Origin: Blakeslea trispora
Lineage: Eukaryota; Mucoromycota; Mucoromycetes; Mucorales; Choanephoraceae
Reading direction: 5' to 3'
Length of the DNA: 64,000 nucleotides
NCBI GenBank assembly: GCA_025331445.1
Contig: JAIWNE010000037.1
Span: 62,001 to 126,000, forward strand
In this document: positions 12,695 to 23,114 of the stretch, in pieces
How positions within the stretch are numbered: position 1 is the first letter of the stretch
Layout: the number at the start of each line of letters is the position of its first letter
Notes under the pieces: model-generated
Told to the model about the DNA's origin: nothing
Databases searched by the model: none
The model's input: the letters and a program-made list of their open reading frames with translations, nothing else
Position numbers and translations under genes: made by a program

Positions 12695-13978
12695 TTAGAC
12701 TCTAAGGTTACCCAGACATCTTTCTTTGCTTTGCCCATTGGTATGTTTTGGCTTGATCATTCTGTTCATTACTTTTTTCATATTGATAGGCTTGGCAAAT
12801 GTTGTCCCACGATTAGATTCTTCTACCACTGTCGCGTCTTCATTGTCACTCAGCACCATGTTTGACTTGAGCACGTTTTTTCGAAAATTGTCCTTGATAT
12901 GCAAGAGGGAGTGATTAAGCTTTTTGAACGGCGTCGATCTGGATTTAGCATCATATAACTCTATACGCTCTTCAGTTTGATCTCTGAAATCGACAAATTC
13001 ATCAAATGCTTCCTTGAGTTGCTGTTCTGCCCAAAAGGCTCTAGATTTATGGAACAGATACGACTTCATGAATGGATCTGCGGCTTCTGATAAATTGGGC
13101 TTAGTTGCTTCCCATAGTATTCGATAGAGGACAGGAGAAGCACAGTTCATATCTTTCTGAAGCTTGACCAGCAACTCAAAGTCTGTAAAGATAGAAATCC
13201 ATGCGTTTTCAAGTAAGTTGTCGTTAGAGGAAGGACCTTGTGTGGAATCCATGAGAGCTTGAACCCCATCTGCTTGATCCAACCAGTCAGTATGTGCCCA
13301 ATGAATTTTAGCCATTGCTCGGTCATAGTGTCTTGCTCTTGCTAATGTACTGGCTGTCTTGTCAAATGGTCGGCATTCACTATAAAAGCTATGACATGAA
13401 TACGAAGTATATGTGTCCTCATATCCTGAGTCAATGCGATACAGTGTACGCGACAGATTTTGTTTTCGCGTATGCATGTGCTGGCGATGTTTTACTTTAG
13501 CATGCTCAATGATCATTCGAGTCAGGAAATGACCTGCCTTTTCAGATAAAATAGGATCACAGTCAGCGGTACCAAGGATCACTTTGCCTAGTGCGTCACC
13601 CAATCGATAAGCACCTAATAGATTGTATTGCTTCTTACAAAGCAATTCAACTAGAAAATCTAGTATGGTTATTAAAAACCTTTCGCTTCTACTATCGATA
13701 AAGCCGGAAAGATTTGATAAAGTAGATGCTACGGACAAGATAAATTAGTTTGTGTTTTAAAAACCCAAAGTTGGCAAAAATAAACAAACAAAAAAAGAAT
13801 GTGATACGCGTTTTTCGCGACATGCAATAGAGAGAGACGAGAAAAAGGTCTTACTTTCATAATTGATCTTTCTCCAAACTTTTTTGACAAAATACGCTCG
13901 TTGCTGCACCATAAGACATCTTGCATTAGTGTAGCAACTGTATGTATATCTGCTTGCAGCATATCTTCCTTTGTGCAT
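12695..13978 (-). CDS. Conserved-looking helical protein, function unknown
   Basis: Two exons on the minus strand (13978-13855 and 13728-12695) give 385 residues. The start is the ATG at 13978, which has an in-frame stop just upstream; this frame is the one whose phase at the GTAAGA donor fits exon 2. The second exon is long, open and rich in predicted helix: a block containing LLGAYRLGDALGKVILGT and GHFLTRMII, then a Tyr/Ser-rich stretch, then a second helical block (WISIFTDFELLVKLQ, FWAEQQLKEAFDEF) and a basic C-terminus. No signal peptide or membrane segment is visible. I do not recognise the family and assign no function. It points away from DBP5, with about 1.5 kb of spacer. Confidence 0.75.
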
Positions 13979-15471
13979 TCTAATTTATCAAAAACCTTTG
14001 CAAATAAAGCGCTATTGGGTACTTTGAATTGATGAGTGTTGGTTTGTGTCGATAAAAAAATAATTAGATAACGTTAGGTATAAATCTGTTTTTCACTTAC
14101 TTGATTTGCAAAATAACTTTGGCTCTTTAAGACCTATTTTTCGGTTTAAGAATAAAGAAAATACGACAACATTGTGTTATTCTACAAGTACAAATCCATG
14201 CTTTGTGTAATACGGATTACCTCTGATTCTGATTTCATCTATACATAAGCTAGTTATATTGGATACAAAGTCAAAAGAATAATAAACCATGTAACAAATT
14301 AGTTGAATGAGAAGTAAAGAGAAAAAAAATGCAAGAGAGAAAAGCAAGAAAAATGGTAACGATAGCTAGGTACAGTTAAATCAACTGTTCAACATCTTAT
14401 TAAGCAACACTTGATGCTTTGCATGGCTAACCAACTAAAATAAACAGACAACTAACTAATTCCCCCCTCCCCCTTTATAGACATACAAAAGCAAGGGGGC
14501 AATAGGAGAACAAAGGAGGAGAGAAGAAAAGAGAAGTACACAGCCTACATACCGAAAAAAAAAGAGAGGGAATGAGGAACCTAATTTTATCTTGCTTTTG
14601 CGTCCTGAAGTAAGCTGCATATCCATAGTGCTGATGCATAAAAAGAAAAAGTACATAATTAAAGTGGATAGGCTAAACATAAGCTTATACCAACATCTTA
14701 CTTTTGTTTTTCAAATCATTTCATTATGCTTATGATGCAGATACCTTGATTCAAGCAAATTAAACTGAGGAGAGTTCCATTCTCACTAAACTATAGCATA
14801 GCACTTATGCCGTTGAAGGAGACTCTTATCGCTCATATGTCTTGTGTTTGATTGAAAAAGGCTTTTACAAACACAAATACCCACTGCATCCAAATTCCCC
14901 CACGAGCTCTTCTTGACCGGGATTGTTGTGTTTGCTGTTTATCTATCATCCTTTTATCTTGTTCTGTAAAGATTGAACTGATTGAAGTTGTTTGGCAGGA
15001 AAATCCACTTTATATTTCGTGCTAAAATCAAAACCTTGACGAGGCCAACTTTTCTCTTTTTTTTTTTTAAAAAAAAAAGATTGCCTTGTGAAATTATCAT
15101 GTTCTATCAGTATGTCGCAACAGTGCTATTTAAATGGGAAAATCACAGTAACCTGCTGCAAAGAAGTAAATTGATGCTAAATTTATAGTGCAAACCAGAA
15201 AATTGCTTGACATTTATCCAAGCAAAAGAAAAAAAAGAGCATCAACAACAAATGGCCAATGATAGTGTGTAAATCGTAACTAATACTAGTAACTAATTCA
15301 ATACGAGTATTTCCAAATCTTTACTGCTTTAAGAGCAGGAAAAAAAAAAGCGTGGCTTGAAAGTGAAGTGATACCAAACCAATTTTTTTTTCTGACACGC
15401 ACACAGTGTGTATCGTATTGGTCTTTTTTTTTTCTTTGCTAGAAAAGTTTAATAGGAAAACATATATTGGC
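13979..15471. other. Divergent spacer between unknown gene and DBP5
   Basis: About 1.5 kb that must hold the promoters of the minus-strand gene starting at 13978 and of DBP5 starting at 15472. It contains several A/T runs (for example around 15055-15080 and 15340-15360). No open frame with protein character and no RNA gene was recognised. Confidence 0.5.
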
Positions 15472-17307
15472 ATGTCTGGTAAGATGAGCAATCTATCTAA
15501 AGAAAGACAGCACAAGGCCAACAAGTAAACCTCGTACAAAAAAATAATCTCACAGTTCACTTTTTTCCCGAATAGATCCCGTCGATAACATCACTTTAAA
15601 GTTAGGCGATCTTGTTACTAGCAAACGTAAGATAATTAATGAGCATTAGCTCTATACACACACACGCTCACACACTTGATGTCAACTCAACACTAGCTCC
15701 CAGTAACAATGTGGCCACTAACGATGTCGCTTCCACCAACGGTAATTCTACACCTCAAAGTACAGCTTTAAATGTCACAGCTGATCTTATTCAATGCTCA
15801 TTGCAATCTCTTTAGATGCTTCCAAGACAGGTCTTCCACCTTCAGCACAAGAAGGCAAGTCACAAAAGAAAGAAAAAAGAAGCGCGTGTTCAGCAACATT
15901 AACTTTGCTCGTTAGATGAGAACAACTTGATTAAGAGCACTCACGTTGTTCAAGTAAAACTTGCTGATCAACAAGCTGATCCCAATTCACCTCTTTACTC
16001 TGTCAAATCTTTTGAACAATTGGGTTTAAGTCCTGAGCTTTTAAAGGGTTTATATGCCATGAAGTTTTCCAAGCCTTCTAAAATTCAAGAGCGTGCTTTA
16101 CCTTTGTTGATTGGTAACCCGTAAGTCCTTTTAGGTACTATCTATGTACAAGCTGAAATAACTCTTTTTTTTTTGACTGATAGTCCCAAGAACATGATTG
16201 GTCAGTCCCAAAGTGGTACTGGTAAAACTGCTGCCTTTGTGCTTACTATGTTGACAAGAATTAACACAGGTGTTAATGTGCCACAGGTAAAATAAAAAGA
16301 GCAGAGCGACTACAAAATGTTGATCCAGGCTAATGGACTATGTGCTGTACACAAACTAGGCTATCTGTCTTGCACCTTCTCGTGAACTTGCACGTCAAAT
16401 TATGGATGTTGTTGAAGCCATGTCCAAATTTACAAATATTACAACAAAACTGGTAGTGAAGGATTCACTTAGAAGAAACGAATCTGTTCAATCACAAGTC
16501 ATTGTGGGTACACCCGGTTCCGTAGGTGATGTGATCAAACGTAGATTGTTGCCTGTCAATGCTGTCAAGATTTTTGTATTGGACGAAGCTGATAACATGT
16601 TGGATCAAGACGGTCTTGGTGATCAAAGTATTCGAATCAAAACTCAACTCAAGAGCAACCCTCAAGTTGTTTTATTCTCTGCTACATTCCCTGAGCATGT
16701 CCGTAAATTCGCTTCTCGTTTTGCTCCTAACGCTAACGAAATCTCTTTGAAGCGCGAAGATTTAAGTGTCGATGCCATCAAGCAACTCTACATGGATTGT
16801 GATAGTGAAGAGCACAAATACCAAACACTCTGCAACATTTACGATATGTTGACCGTTAGTCAAAGTATTATTTTTTGTAAGCGACGTGATTCCGCTGATG
16901 AAATTGCCAAGCGCATGAAGGCACAAGGCCACTCTGTTGTCTCACTTCACGGTAAGATGTTGCCCGAAGAACGTGATAAGGTGATGGACGATTTCCGCCG
17001 TGGTGAATTCAAGGTTTTGATCACAACAAACGTACTTGCTAGAGGTATTGATATTTCTCAAGTCTCTCTTGTGATCAATTATGATCTTCCTTTGGATCAA
17101 CGTGGTCAAGTAGACTTTGAAGCTTACTTGCACAGAATTGGTCGTACAGGTCGTTTTGGCCGTACAGGTGTAAGTATCATTCTTGTTGACAGTAGAGAAG
17201 CATGGGAGCAAATGTCCGAGATTGAACGTCATTTCGAAAGACCTATTCACAATGTCCCTACAGACGATTGGGAAGAAGTTGAAAAGCAATTGAAAAAACT
17301 TATTTAA
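15472..17307 (+). CDS. DBP5: ATP-dependent RNA helicase Dbp5 (DDX19), mRNA export
   Basis: Seven exons (15472-15478, 15576-15626, 15697-15741, 15816-15854, 15916-16120, 16184-16286, 16360-17307) give 463 residues, close to yeast Dbp5 (482). Motifs in order: Q-motif region with [10 protein letters not shown], Walker A SQSGTGKT with Lys128, [17 protein letters not shown] at 223-226, SAT, ARGID, and [10 protein letters not shown]. The block [20 protein letters not shown] is the diagnostic Dbp5 segment before the helicase core, and the C-terminal [15 protein letters not shown] matches the family. Dbp5 acts at the cytoplasmic face of the nuclear pore, where Gle1 and inositol hexakisphosphate stimulate it to strip export factors from mRNA. 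The first exon encodes only MS plus one base (ATGTCTG before GTAAGA). Intron 4 appears to be GC-AG (donor GCAAGT at 15855). The short N-terminal exons are the least certain part. Confidence 0.93.
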
Positions 17308-17473
17308 GAAATAAAAACAAAAAAGTAACTTGTTATGCTTATTTACGTCTTGCTTTAAGTCTTAGCCTACCAATGGATAGATTGAATTTAATAGCAAAAA
17401 TAACAAAAAAAAGGGAGACTTCTTTTCTTTTTGGTTCAGAGAATCTGAATAGACTTTTATAGTTTGTAAGACA

Positions 17474-17776
17474 ATGATTGAAGAGTACATGTTGGGTACA
17501 TTTGTTGAATGGACACGTAAGGTTGCAAAGCCTTCACTCACTTTTTATTACAGTGGCACAAGAGTATTTCTCGAATACTTCTTTAAGTAATAAACTTCAC
17601 ATAAGATATGTGATTCTATAGTGATCCTTAGGAGACTACTACGAGCGTGCCGCTCTGGCGCAACATGCTGATCCAAATTGGTTTGTCAGGAATTATAGTC
17701 GTTTGTTTACAAAAGAATATGTTTATGCTTCGAATGAGAGTAATAAAAAAAAGAGCCTAGAGAAATCAGACAACTA
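17474..17776 (+). CDS. Possible small spliced protein overlapping a transposon end
   Basis: An ATG at 17474 opens a frame that can be spliced at a strong donor (GTAAGG at 17517) to the acceptor CCTTAG ending at 17631. The continuing frame runs 48 codons to TAA at about 17776, about 62 residues in all. The second part (DYYERAALAQHADPNWF, then VRNYSRLFTKEYVY) reads as a natural protein, not as noise. The unspliced first frame is also open to 17589 and protein-like. The difficulty is that the left terminal repeat of the mariner element begins at 17551, inside the proposed intron, so exon 2 would lie within the element. I do not recognise the product. Confidence 0.3.
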
Positions 17777-19136
17777 AAGACAGTAGCTGATGACTGTTGA
17801 TTTGCAATCAATAGCTTTATTTGCTTGATAGAATTACCTATTTGAATGACAGGTGATGTTTCCAAAAGGCTTTGACGTATCGGTTCTGTTTAAACGGTCC
17901 ATAGCCTTAGCATGCACTGCATTGACTATGGGCCTAAATAGACTCTATTGATGTTCTCATGTTTAGTGTTGAAAAACGATAAAGAAAAAATTACAATTAG
18001 TATTTGGTGTACTCACCTTTGGCCTTGATTACTGCTTTACAGCTGGAGAGCATGCTTTTTATTAAAGTGTCAGCGAAATCAAGCCCTATCAGTTCCCGTT
18101 CTTGTAAGATAAGGGCCTTCAGTTCTTTAGCATTTCGAACTGTATGCCTCTTGGCTGCAGGCACTTCTCCGGCTCTGACCACACTTGCTTGATAGGGTTC
18201 GAATCTAGTCTTTGAGCATGTCAGAACTCAAAGCCGCTGATCTGATGGCTTTCTTCCACCAACGAGCATAGGCGCCTGTGTGGCAGGTGGCGCCGTCTTC
18301 TTGAAAGGTGAATGCTCTGTCTTCCTTGGCTTGAAGATCCAAGAGCCATGGCTGGAAGTGATGAGTCAAAATTTGGATGTATCGCTCAGAGTCCACTGAG
18401 CCATCCACAAACACAAAATGCCCCGCTCCACCTCTCCAAAAACAACCCCTCAGTGTCACACTTACTCTACCAAACTTTTTAGTAGGAACTGTGAGTTCCT
18501 CTTTGTAGGCTTGATTTTGCTGTCGAATGACCCTGAGACCGCCCCGATGTCCTTCTATCTCATAACGAGAGTCATCAGACCAAATGACACTGGCCCATTG
18601 ATCAGTAGTCCAACTGACACGTGTTTGGGCCCATTCCACGCGTCTTTGCTTGTGCTGTGGTGTCAATGCAGGCTTCTTTTTGGCCTAGTGAGAGTTGGAC
18701 CCCATAACGCGAAGATGTTTGATAACTGTCACCCTACAGACGTTGACGCCAAACTTCTCCAATTCATGCTTGACAGCATCGAAGCTTAAGGGAGGATTTT
18801 TGGTCACAATAGACCGTAAGCGTCTCAGACCTCTTTCATCAATTTTCATAGATGCTTCAGAAGAAATACGAGCAATAATACTACTTACAGTTGAAAGAGA
18901 TAGCTTAACAAACTCAGCTATCGCACGCTGAGAATAGCCGGCACGATTGAGGTAGAAACCCCCCCCCAATATTTTTTGTCTTTGCGCTTGTTGTAAGAAC
19001 CACGCTTAGTAGTGTCTGTGGCTCTAGGCATTTTGAGATTCGAGTAGTTTTAGATGGATGACAAAAGGTTTATTAGAGTAGTGATCAAGAAAGACAATCA
19101 ATTTTTCGGGTGTTTGAAAAACTGTCTTGTGCCACT
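17551..19136 (-). mobile_element. Decayed Tc1/mariner-family element
   Basis: Perfect 13-base terminal inverted repeats, CAGTGGCACAAGA at 17551-17563 and TCTTGTGCCACTG at 19124-19136, bound about 1.59 kb, a usual size for Tc1 elements. The left repeat is preceded by TA, the expected target duplication; the right flank reads CA, probably a mutated TA. The minus strand carries a disrupted Tc1-type transposase (next entry). About 450 bases lie between the transposase stop and the left repeat, longer than usual, and this stretch holds a separate plus-strand protein-like frame. The element is non-functional as it stands. Confidence 0.85.
17997..19033 (-). pseudogene. Tc1-type transposase, three disruptions
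   Basis: The frame starts at ATG 19033 (MPRATDTTKRGSYNKRK), loses phase at a nine-G homopolymer (18959-18967), and resumes as an N-terminal helix-turn-helix region (GYSQRAIAEFVKLSLSTVSS). It then meets an in-frame TAG at 18685-18687 and continues in the same frame through the catalytic domain, with IWSDDSRYE and FQEDGATCHTG supplying the first two acidic positions. A second frame shift near 18200-18210 follows. The C-terminus then reads SNPIKQVW and ends AKGEYTKY, matching the usual Tc1 ending. The third catalytic position of the DD34E triad reads Lys in NPIKQVW, where active copies have Glu. Two frameshifts, a nonsense codon and a lost catalytic residue make this a pseudogene. Confidence 0.88.
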
Positions 19137-19586
19137 GCAATATAGATTTACAAAACATAAAGTAGAATTGTACAAGTTGTAAGCATTTGTTACATATTCC
19201 TAACTGAGGCTATGAAATTCTATACTGCATTTTCCGAAAATATTCGTGCAACTCTAGGTTTTCGTTTCGTGCAATAAGAATAAATAAATCATGCAGACTT
19301 AGAAAACAATTCAGAGCAAAAAGTTAAAAAAAATTAGTGCAAGTGTTGATGTTACAAGTGACCCAAATTGCAGTTCATGTTTCTACTTTGATTGACTTGT
19401 TTTTTTTTACTGCTAATCATCTAGGATAAGACTAGCTCTGCAAAGATAGTCTAGTAGGTATACTTCTTCTCCCTTTTTTAGCTCTCCTTCAATATCAAAA
19501 TCTCAGTTCTAAAGCTTGTCGCAAGTATGAATCTGGTATTAAATTGTCTCTTCCTGATTGGTCCTAAGGAAGCCTTTGATGTTTAC

Positions 19587-19781
19587 TACTGGCTTTTACC
19601 TTGAAAATTGCGCACTTGCACACTAATCTTCAAGGTAAAAACCAGTATACTCACATACAGATTTTAAGCCAATAAAGAAACCGTTAAAAGTTCTGACTCC
19701 AATTTTGTGATGAGTGTCGAGTTTTGTGATGGAAAACCTCTCACAAATCTAGGATCTCCATCACAATCACTTTTATTGGCT
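19587..19781. repeat. Cluster of inverted repeats (foldback)
   Basis: Three inverted repeats occur within 195 bases. The first has 19-base arms with one mismatch (19587-19605 against 19629-19647, TACTGGCTTTTACCTTGAA type) and a 23-base loop. The other two are nested: outer arms AGCCAATAAA (19667-19676) with TTTATTGGCT (19772-19781), and inner arms TTGTGATGGA (19724-19733) with TCCATCACAA (19757-19766). The motif TTTGTGATG also recurs in direct orientation nearby. This could be the remnant of a small foldback or MITE element; no target duplication was identified. Confidence 0.6.
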
Positions 19782-20525
19782 AGATTAAAACTCAATTTGT
19801 GATGGGATTTTGTGCCAATGTGAACCACCCTATTGTCTACCATTTATGGGATGTTCTCTATTAACCCAGGTGCCACCATTTGATGCTTTTTTTTTTATCA
19901 ACAAAGGTAATTTAAAAGACAATGTGTTAAGGATGCTTATTATTAGAGGCGATATAGTTCTTCTGTTCATTAGGTTTATCTAGTATCTTTTCGCTCAACC
20001 AACTTGCTGCTAATGATTGCTATATTTGAGTTCTGGAAAGCTTACCGGATAACAGCAAAAAATCCATAACTCGAAGCCTAAATACTCGATACTCTTTGTC
20101 TTGAATATAATCCGACTTCAATGACTATTTCCTTTGATTTGTTTAAATAAACTGATATACAAAACTTCATTTCTAGAAGCAATTCTTCCCATCTGATATT
20201 TCTCACGGACAAATCATAACAGATTTATGCAACATTTGTAATGAAAAATAAACCTATAAAAGAGAATCTTTAATTTTTTTCTCAATTGATCCTTACGACA
20301 AGCAAAGATTGTTCTCCCCTCTACTGCAACCTGGTAGTGGTCCCTTCCTACCCCTGAAAACTATACCCATTCAGTTGAAGCTCTGACCCTTTTGTGGCTC
20401 TGTTCGGTGGTCGCTAGATAGTTACCCACTTAATGACGATAACCATCGTTCATCCATAGAGTAGGAGTACTCACATTTTGAAAACAAGTCTTCTTGTTGC
20501 TTGTCTGTCCTTGCTCCTGGCTTGT

Positions 20526-20642
20526 CTTGTTTGTCTTGTTTGTCTTGTTTGTCTTGTTTGTCTTGTTTGTCTTGTTTGTCTTGTTTGTCTTGTTTGTCTT
20601 GTTTGTCTTGTTTGTCTTGTCTGGCTTGTCTGGCTTGTCTGG
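20526..20642. repeat. 9-base minisatellite, 10 + 3 units
   Basis: Ten perfect tandem copies of CTTGTTTGT (20526-20615) are followed by three copies of the variant CTTGTCTGG (20616-20642), both 9 bases long. A related degenerate unit precedes the array. Because the unit is three codons, most frames stay open across it, giving spurious Cys-Leu-Val, Thr-Arg-Gln or Asn-Lys-Thr repeat proteins. The homogeneous block beside a uniform variant block suggests recent slippage or unequal exchange, so the copy number is probably variable between strains. Confidence 0.92.
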
Positions 20643-21313
20643 TTTTGTCCAGTGAAAGCTTCCCGTGCGCTCCTGTCCCATGTCGTAGCTGCCTCCATAG
20701 CCTCTGCAAAACTCGCCAACAACAACACCAAAAAACACAAGTCTCTGGGTTTCTCGTCTCCTTTGCTTCCTTTTCTTTTTTCTGCTTCTTGAAACTTTTC
20801 CGCCCTAGTTACAGCTTTGGGTACAAGAATACACTTCGAGTAAGTACCAACATTCATTATTTATTGTTCATTTACTAACTTCTCTCTCTCTCTTCTATGT
20901 ATTTTCGTTCTTTCGTGTGTTCTCTTTTGCGTTATTCTATCCTGTTGTTGAATGTAAGTAACTCTACAGAATATCCTATTGGATCATATAACTCACGACT
21001 ATTTTTGAACCAATTTCTTTTAGTATTCTGATTGCTTTATGTTTCGATTTATGAACTATTCCATCTTTTATTTTTGTACTATTTAGATAATTTAATTTTC
21101 TAAAAATGACCCAATATTTTCTGAATAAAGTGTAATTTAGATGCTAAGAACCAGGTGAGCAAAAAACCGGCTGACATTAAAATATAATTTTGAGAGAACT
21201 TGTAAAGTGCGATTTGGGTAATCGTTTATTTCTGAAAACGGCATGACTTTTCTCTCTCTCTCTCTTTTCCTGCTAGTTTTTTTTTTTCCTTTTTTCTTTT
21301 TGTACTAAATAAA

Positions 21314-22576
21314 ATGACCAGCAGAATAAGAATGATTACGTTTGATGCATACAATACATTATTCAAGCCCAAAGGAAGTCTTTCTGCACAATACGTAAGC
21401 TTTTCCTTTAATTCGTATTTTATTGTATCCAAGTTTGCTTACATATCCACTCTCTTTCCTCTTACTCTTTTTTTTTCTTAGGTAGAGGAGGCTTCCAAGT
21501 TTGGTATTCGAGTCACTCGAGAGCAAATCAATCACAATTTCGGACAAGCATATAAACAACAACTGATCAAGGCGCCTTTCTATGGCCTAAATAAGGGCAT
21601 GACACCACAGAGTTGGTGGAAAGAAGTGAGTGAATTTTATTCATCTTGTTTTAACCTGATCATCCTAATGATGGCTCAGTTAGTATATTCTACTTTTATA
21701 AACGCCGGAATTAAGACAAAAGGTAAAAGGAGACTTTTGCTTTTCTGCATGTGATAATTTATATGTGGATAGATTTGGATCCATCATTTGATCAACTCTA
21801 TGATGCTTTGTATTCGAGATTTACTACAGCTGAGGCTTATTCTGTTTTTCCTGATGTACTGGACACTTTAGAGGAGCTTAAGAGATTAGGATTCAAGATG
21901 GGAGTTATCAGTAATTCGGATGAACGAGTAGGTAAAGTTTAGTCTTTTTTCTTTCTGCAAATAGAAATTAAATGATGAAATTATCAGTTAAAGTAATAGA
22001 GAGCTTGAATTTGAACAAATACTTTGACTTTGTTCTTGCAAGCGCTCTTGTCGGACATGAAAAGCCAAGTAGGATTATTTATCAAGAGGCATTAACAAGA
22101 GCAGGAAATGTAAAGGCAGAAAATGCTCTTCATGTGGGTGATGATATTGAAAAGTAAGCTAAACAGCTCTTGGACACTTTATTTTTTATTGTTAATTTTG
22201 TTATGTTTTTTTAAAATAGGGATTATTTTGGTAAGACACATCTGTCATTTATTTATGAAAAAAAAACCTTAATCATTTTATAGGAGCAACAAAGGCTGGT
22301 TGGCATGCTGTCTTATTAGAAAGAAGTAAATGCATCTAATGCGAATCAAAAAAAAAAAAAAAAAAAGAGGCAATCTACTAATAATTCTTTTTTCTTGTTT
22401 GTTGAATAGCCAAACTTTCATATGAAGATTTTTCCCCAGCTATGTTTTCTGATACCAATTCACCTGGACATCTCCCACTGCAGATAACAACCATGAATGA
22501 CCTTCACCCTTATATAGAAACAATCAATAACATGAATAGACTCAAGCAATCAAATACCTCAGAATTTGCTCAATAA
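21314..22576 (+). CDS. HAD-superfamily hydrolase, HDHD3-like
   Basis: Eight exons (21314-21394, 21482-21625, 21680-21722, 21773-21931, 21988-22153, 22220-22230, 22284-22325, 22410-22576) give 270 residues. Motif I is FDAYNTLF with the nucleophile Asp11 and Tyr at position 13, as in the haloacid dehalogenase/HDHD3 branch. Motif II is VISNSDER, motif III includes the Lys of HEKP, and motif IV is HVGDDIEKDYFGATKAGW. The cap lies between motifs I and II. These enzymes hydrolyse phosphate or C-halogen bonds through an aspartyl intermediate; the substrate of this branch is unknown. Exon 6 is only 11 bases (GGATTATTTTG) and encodes part of motif IV, so it cannot be skipped without losing the frame and the active site. 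The C-terminal 60 residues after LLER are poorly conserved in appearance. Confidence 0.9.
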
Positions 22577-23114
22577 AGACATTGCTATCACTTTTTCCTT
22601 CATTCAATAGAATTGGCTGTGTTAGTCTAATGGCAGTTAAGCTTAAAACGAAAATATAATAAACAGCTTTAAGAAACTAACTTTAAATCTCAAGATAATC
22701 AGTTGCTTACTTAGAGTGAGAAAACCTTTTGCTGATCGTGTGAATGCACGGCTCTAGATTTTATGCAAGTTTGTGTTGATTTAATAAAACGATCAACCTT
22801 CTTTTTATTCAAAGAGCGATATTATCTTTCTCTAATAACCACATATACAAAATAATTCTATACAATTATTACTGATGGTTGTAACTAGTATATCAGTTCG
22901 TTATTAATTAGAAAGAGTTCTGTCGCTTTAAGGATTTTTTTTATACAAAGCCTACGCTTTTTAAATTTCTATTTTTAACGAGTTTTGTATCACTAATGCA
23001 AGGTTAGATAATAGCGCCGACTTAAGCTTTATGCTAGTGTAACAGCCAAAGTAGGTATAAAATAATAGTTTACGCTCGTTTCTTTTTTTTTTTTTCTTCT
23101 CATCATTATAAACT
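22577..23114. other. Intergenic spacer
   Basis: 538 bases between the HAD and aldolase-like genes. It contains the HAD 3' region and an AT-rich probable promoter ending in a T run (about 23082-23096) just before the next start codon. No coding or RNA feature was seen. Confidence 0.6.

Larger units (their letters stand above)
19137..21313. other. Repeat-bearing spacer without a recognised gene
   Basis: About 2.2 kb between the mariner copy and the HAD hydrolase gene. It contains nested inverted repeats at 19587-19781 and a 9-base tandem array at 20526-20642, both listed separately. Long open frames here (up to 128 codons on both strands) are produced by the tandem array, whose unit length is a multiple of three, and are not evidence of a gene. 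The last 300 bases are T/CT-rich and probably contain the HAD gene promoter. Confidence 0.55.

Noticed and set aside
15639..15835. Alternative DBP5 start at ATG 15639
   Set aside because: It gives an N-terminus of His/Thr repeats and ignores a clean intron (15627-15696). The upstream exons give an N-terminus closer to known Dbp5.
18190..18205. GGTTCGAATC resembling a tRNA T-loop
   Set aside because: It lies within the transposase sequence where the minus strand encodes the SNPIK motif; no tRNA arms surround it.
20422..20878. Several long frames encoding Thr-Arg-Gln, Asn-Lys-Thr or Cys-Leu-Val repeats
   Set aside because: They are produced on both strands by the 9-base tandem array, which keeps most frames open. 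No start context, splice pattern or domain supports a gene.
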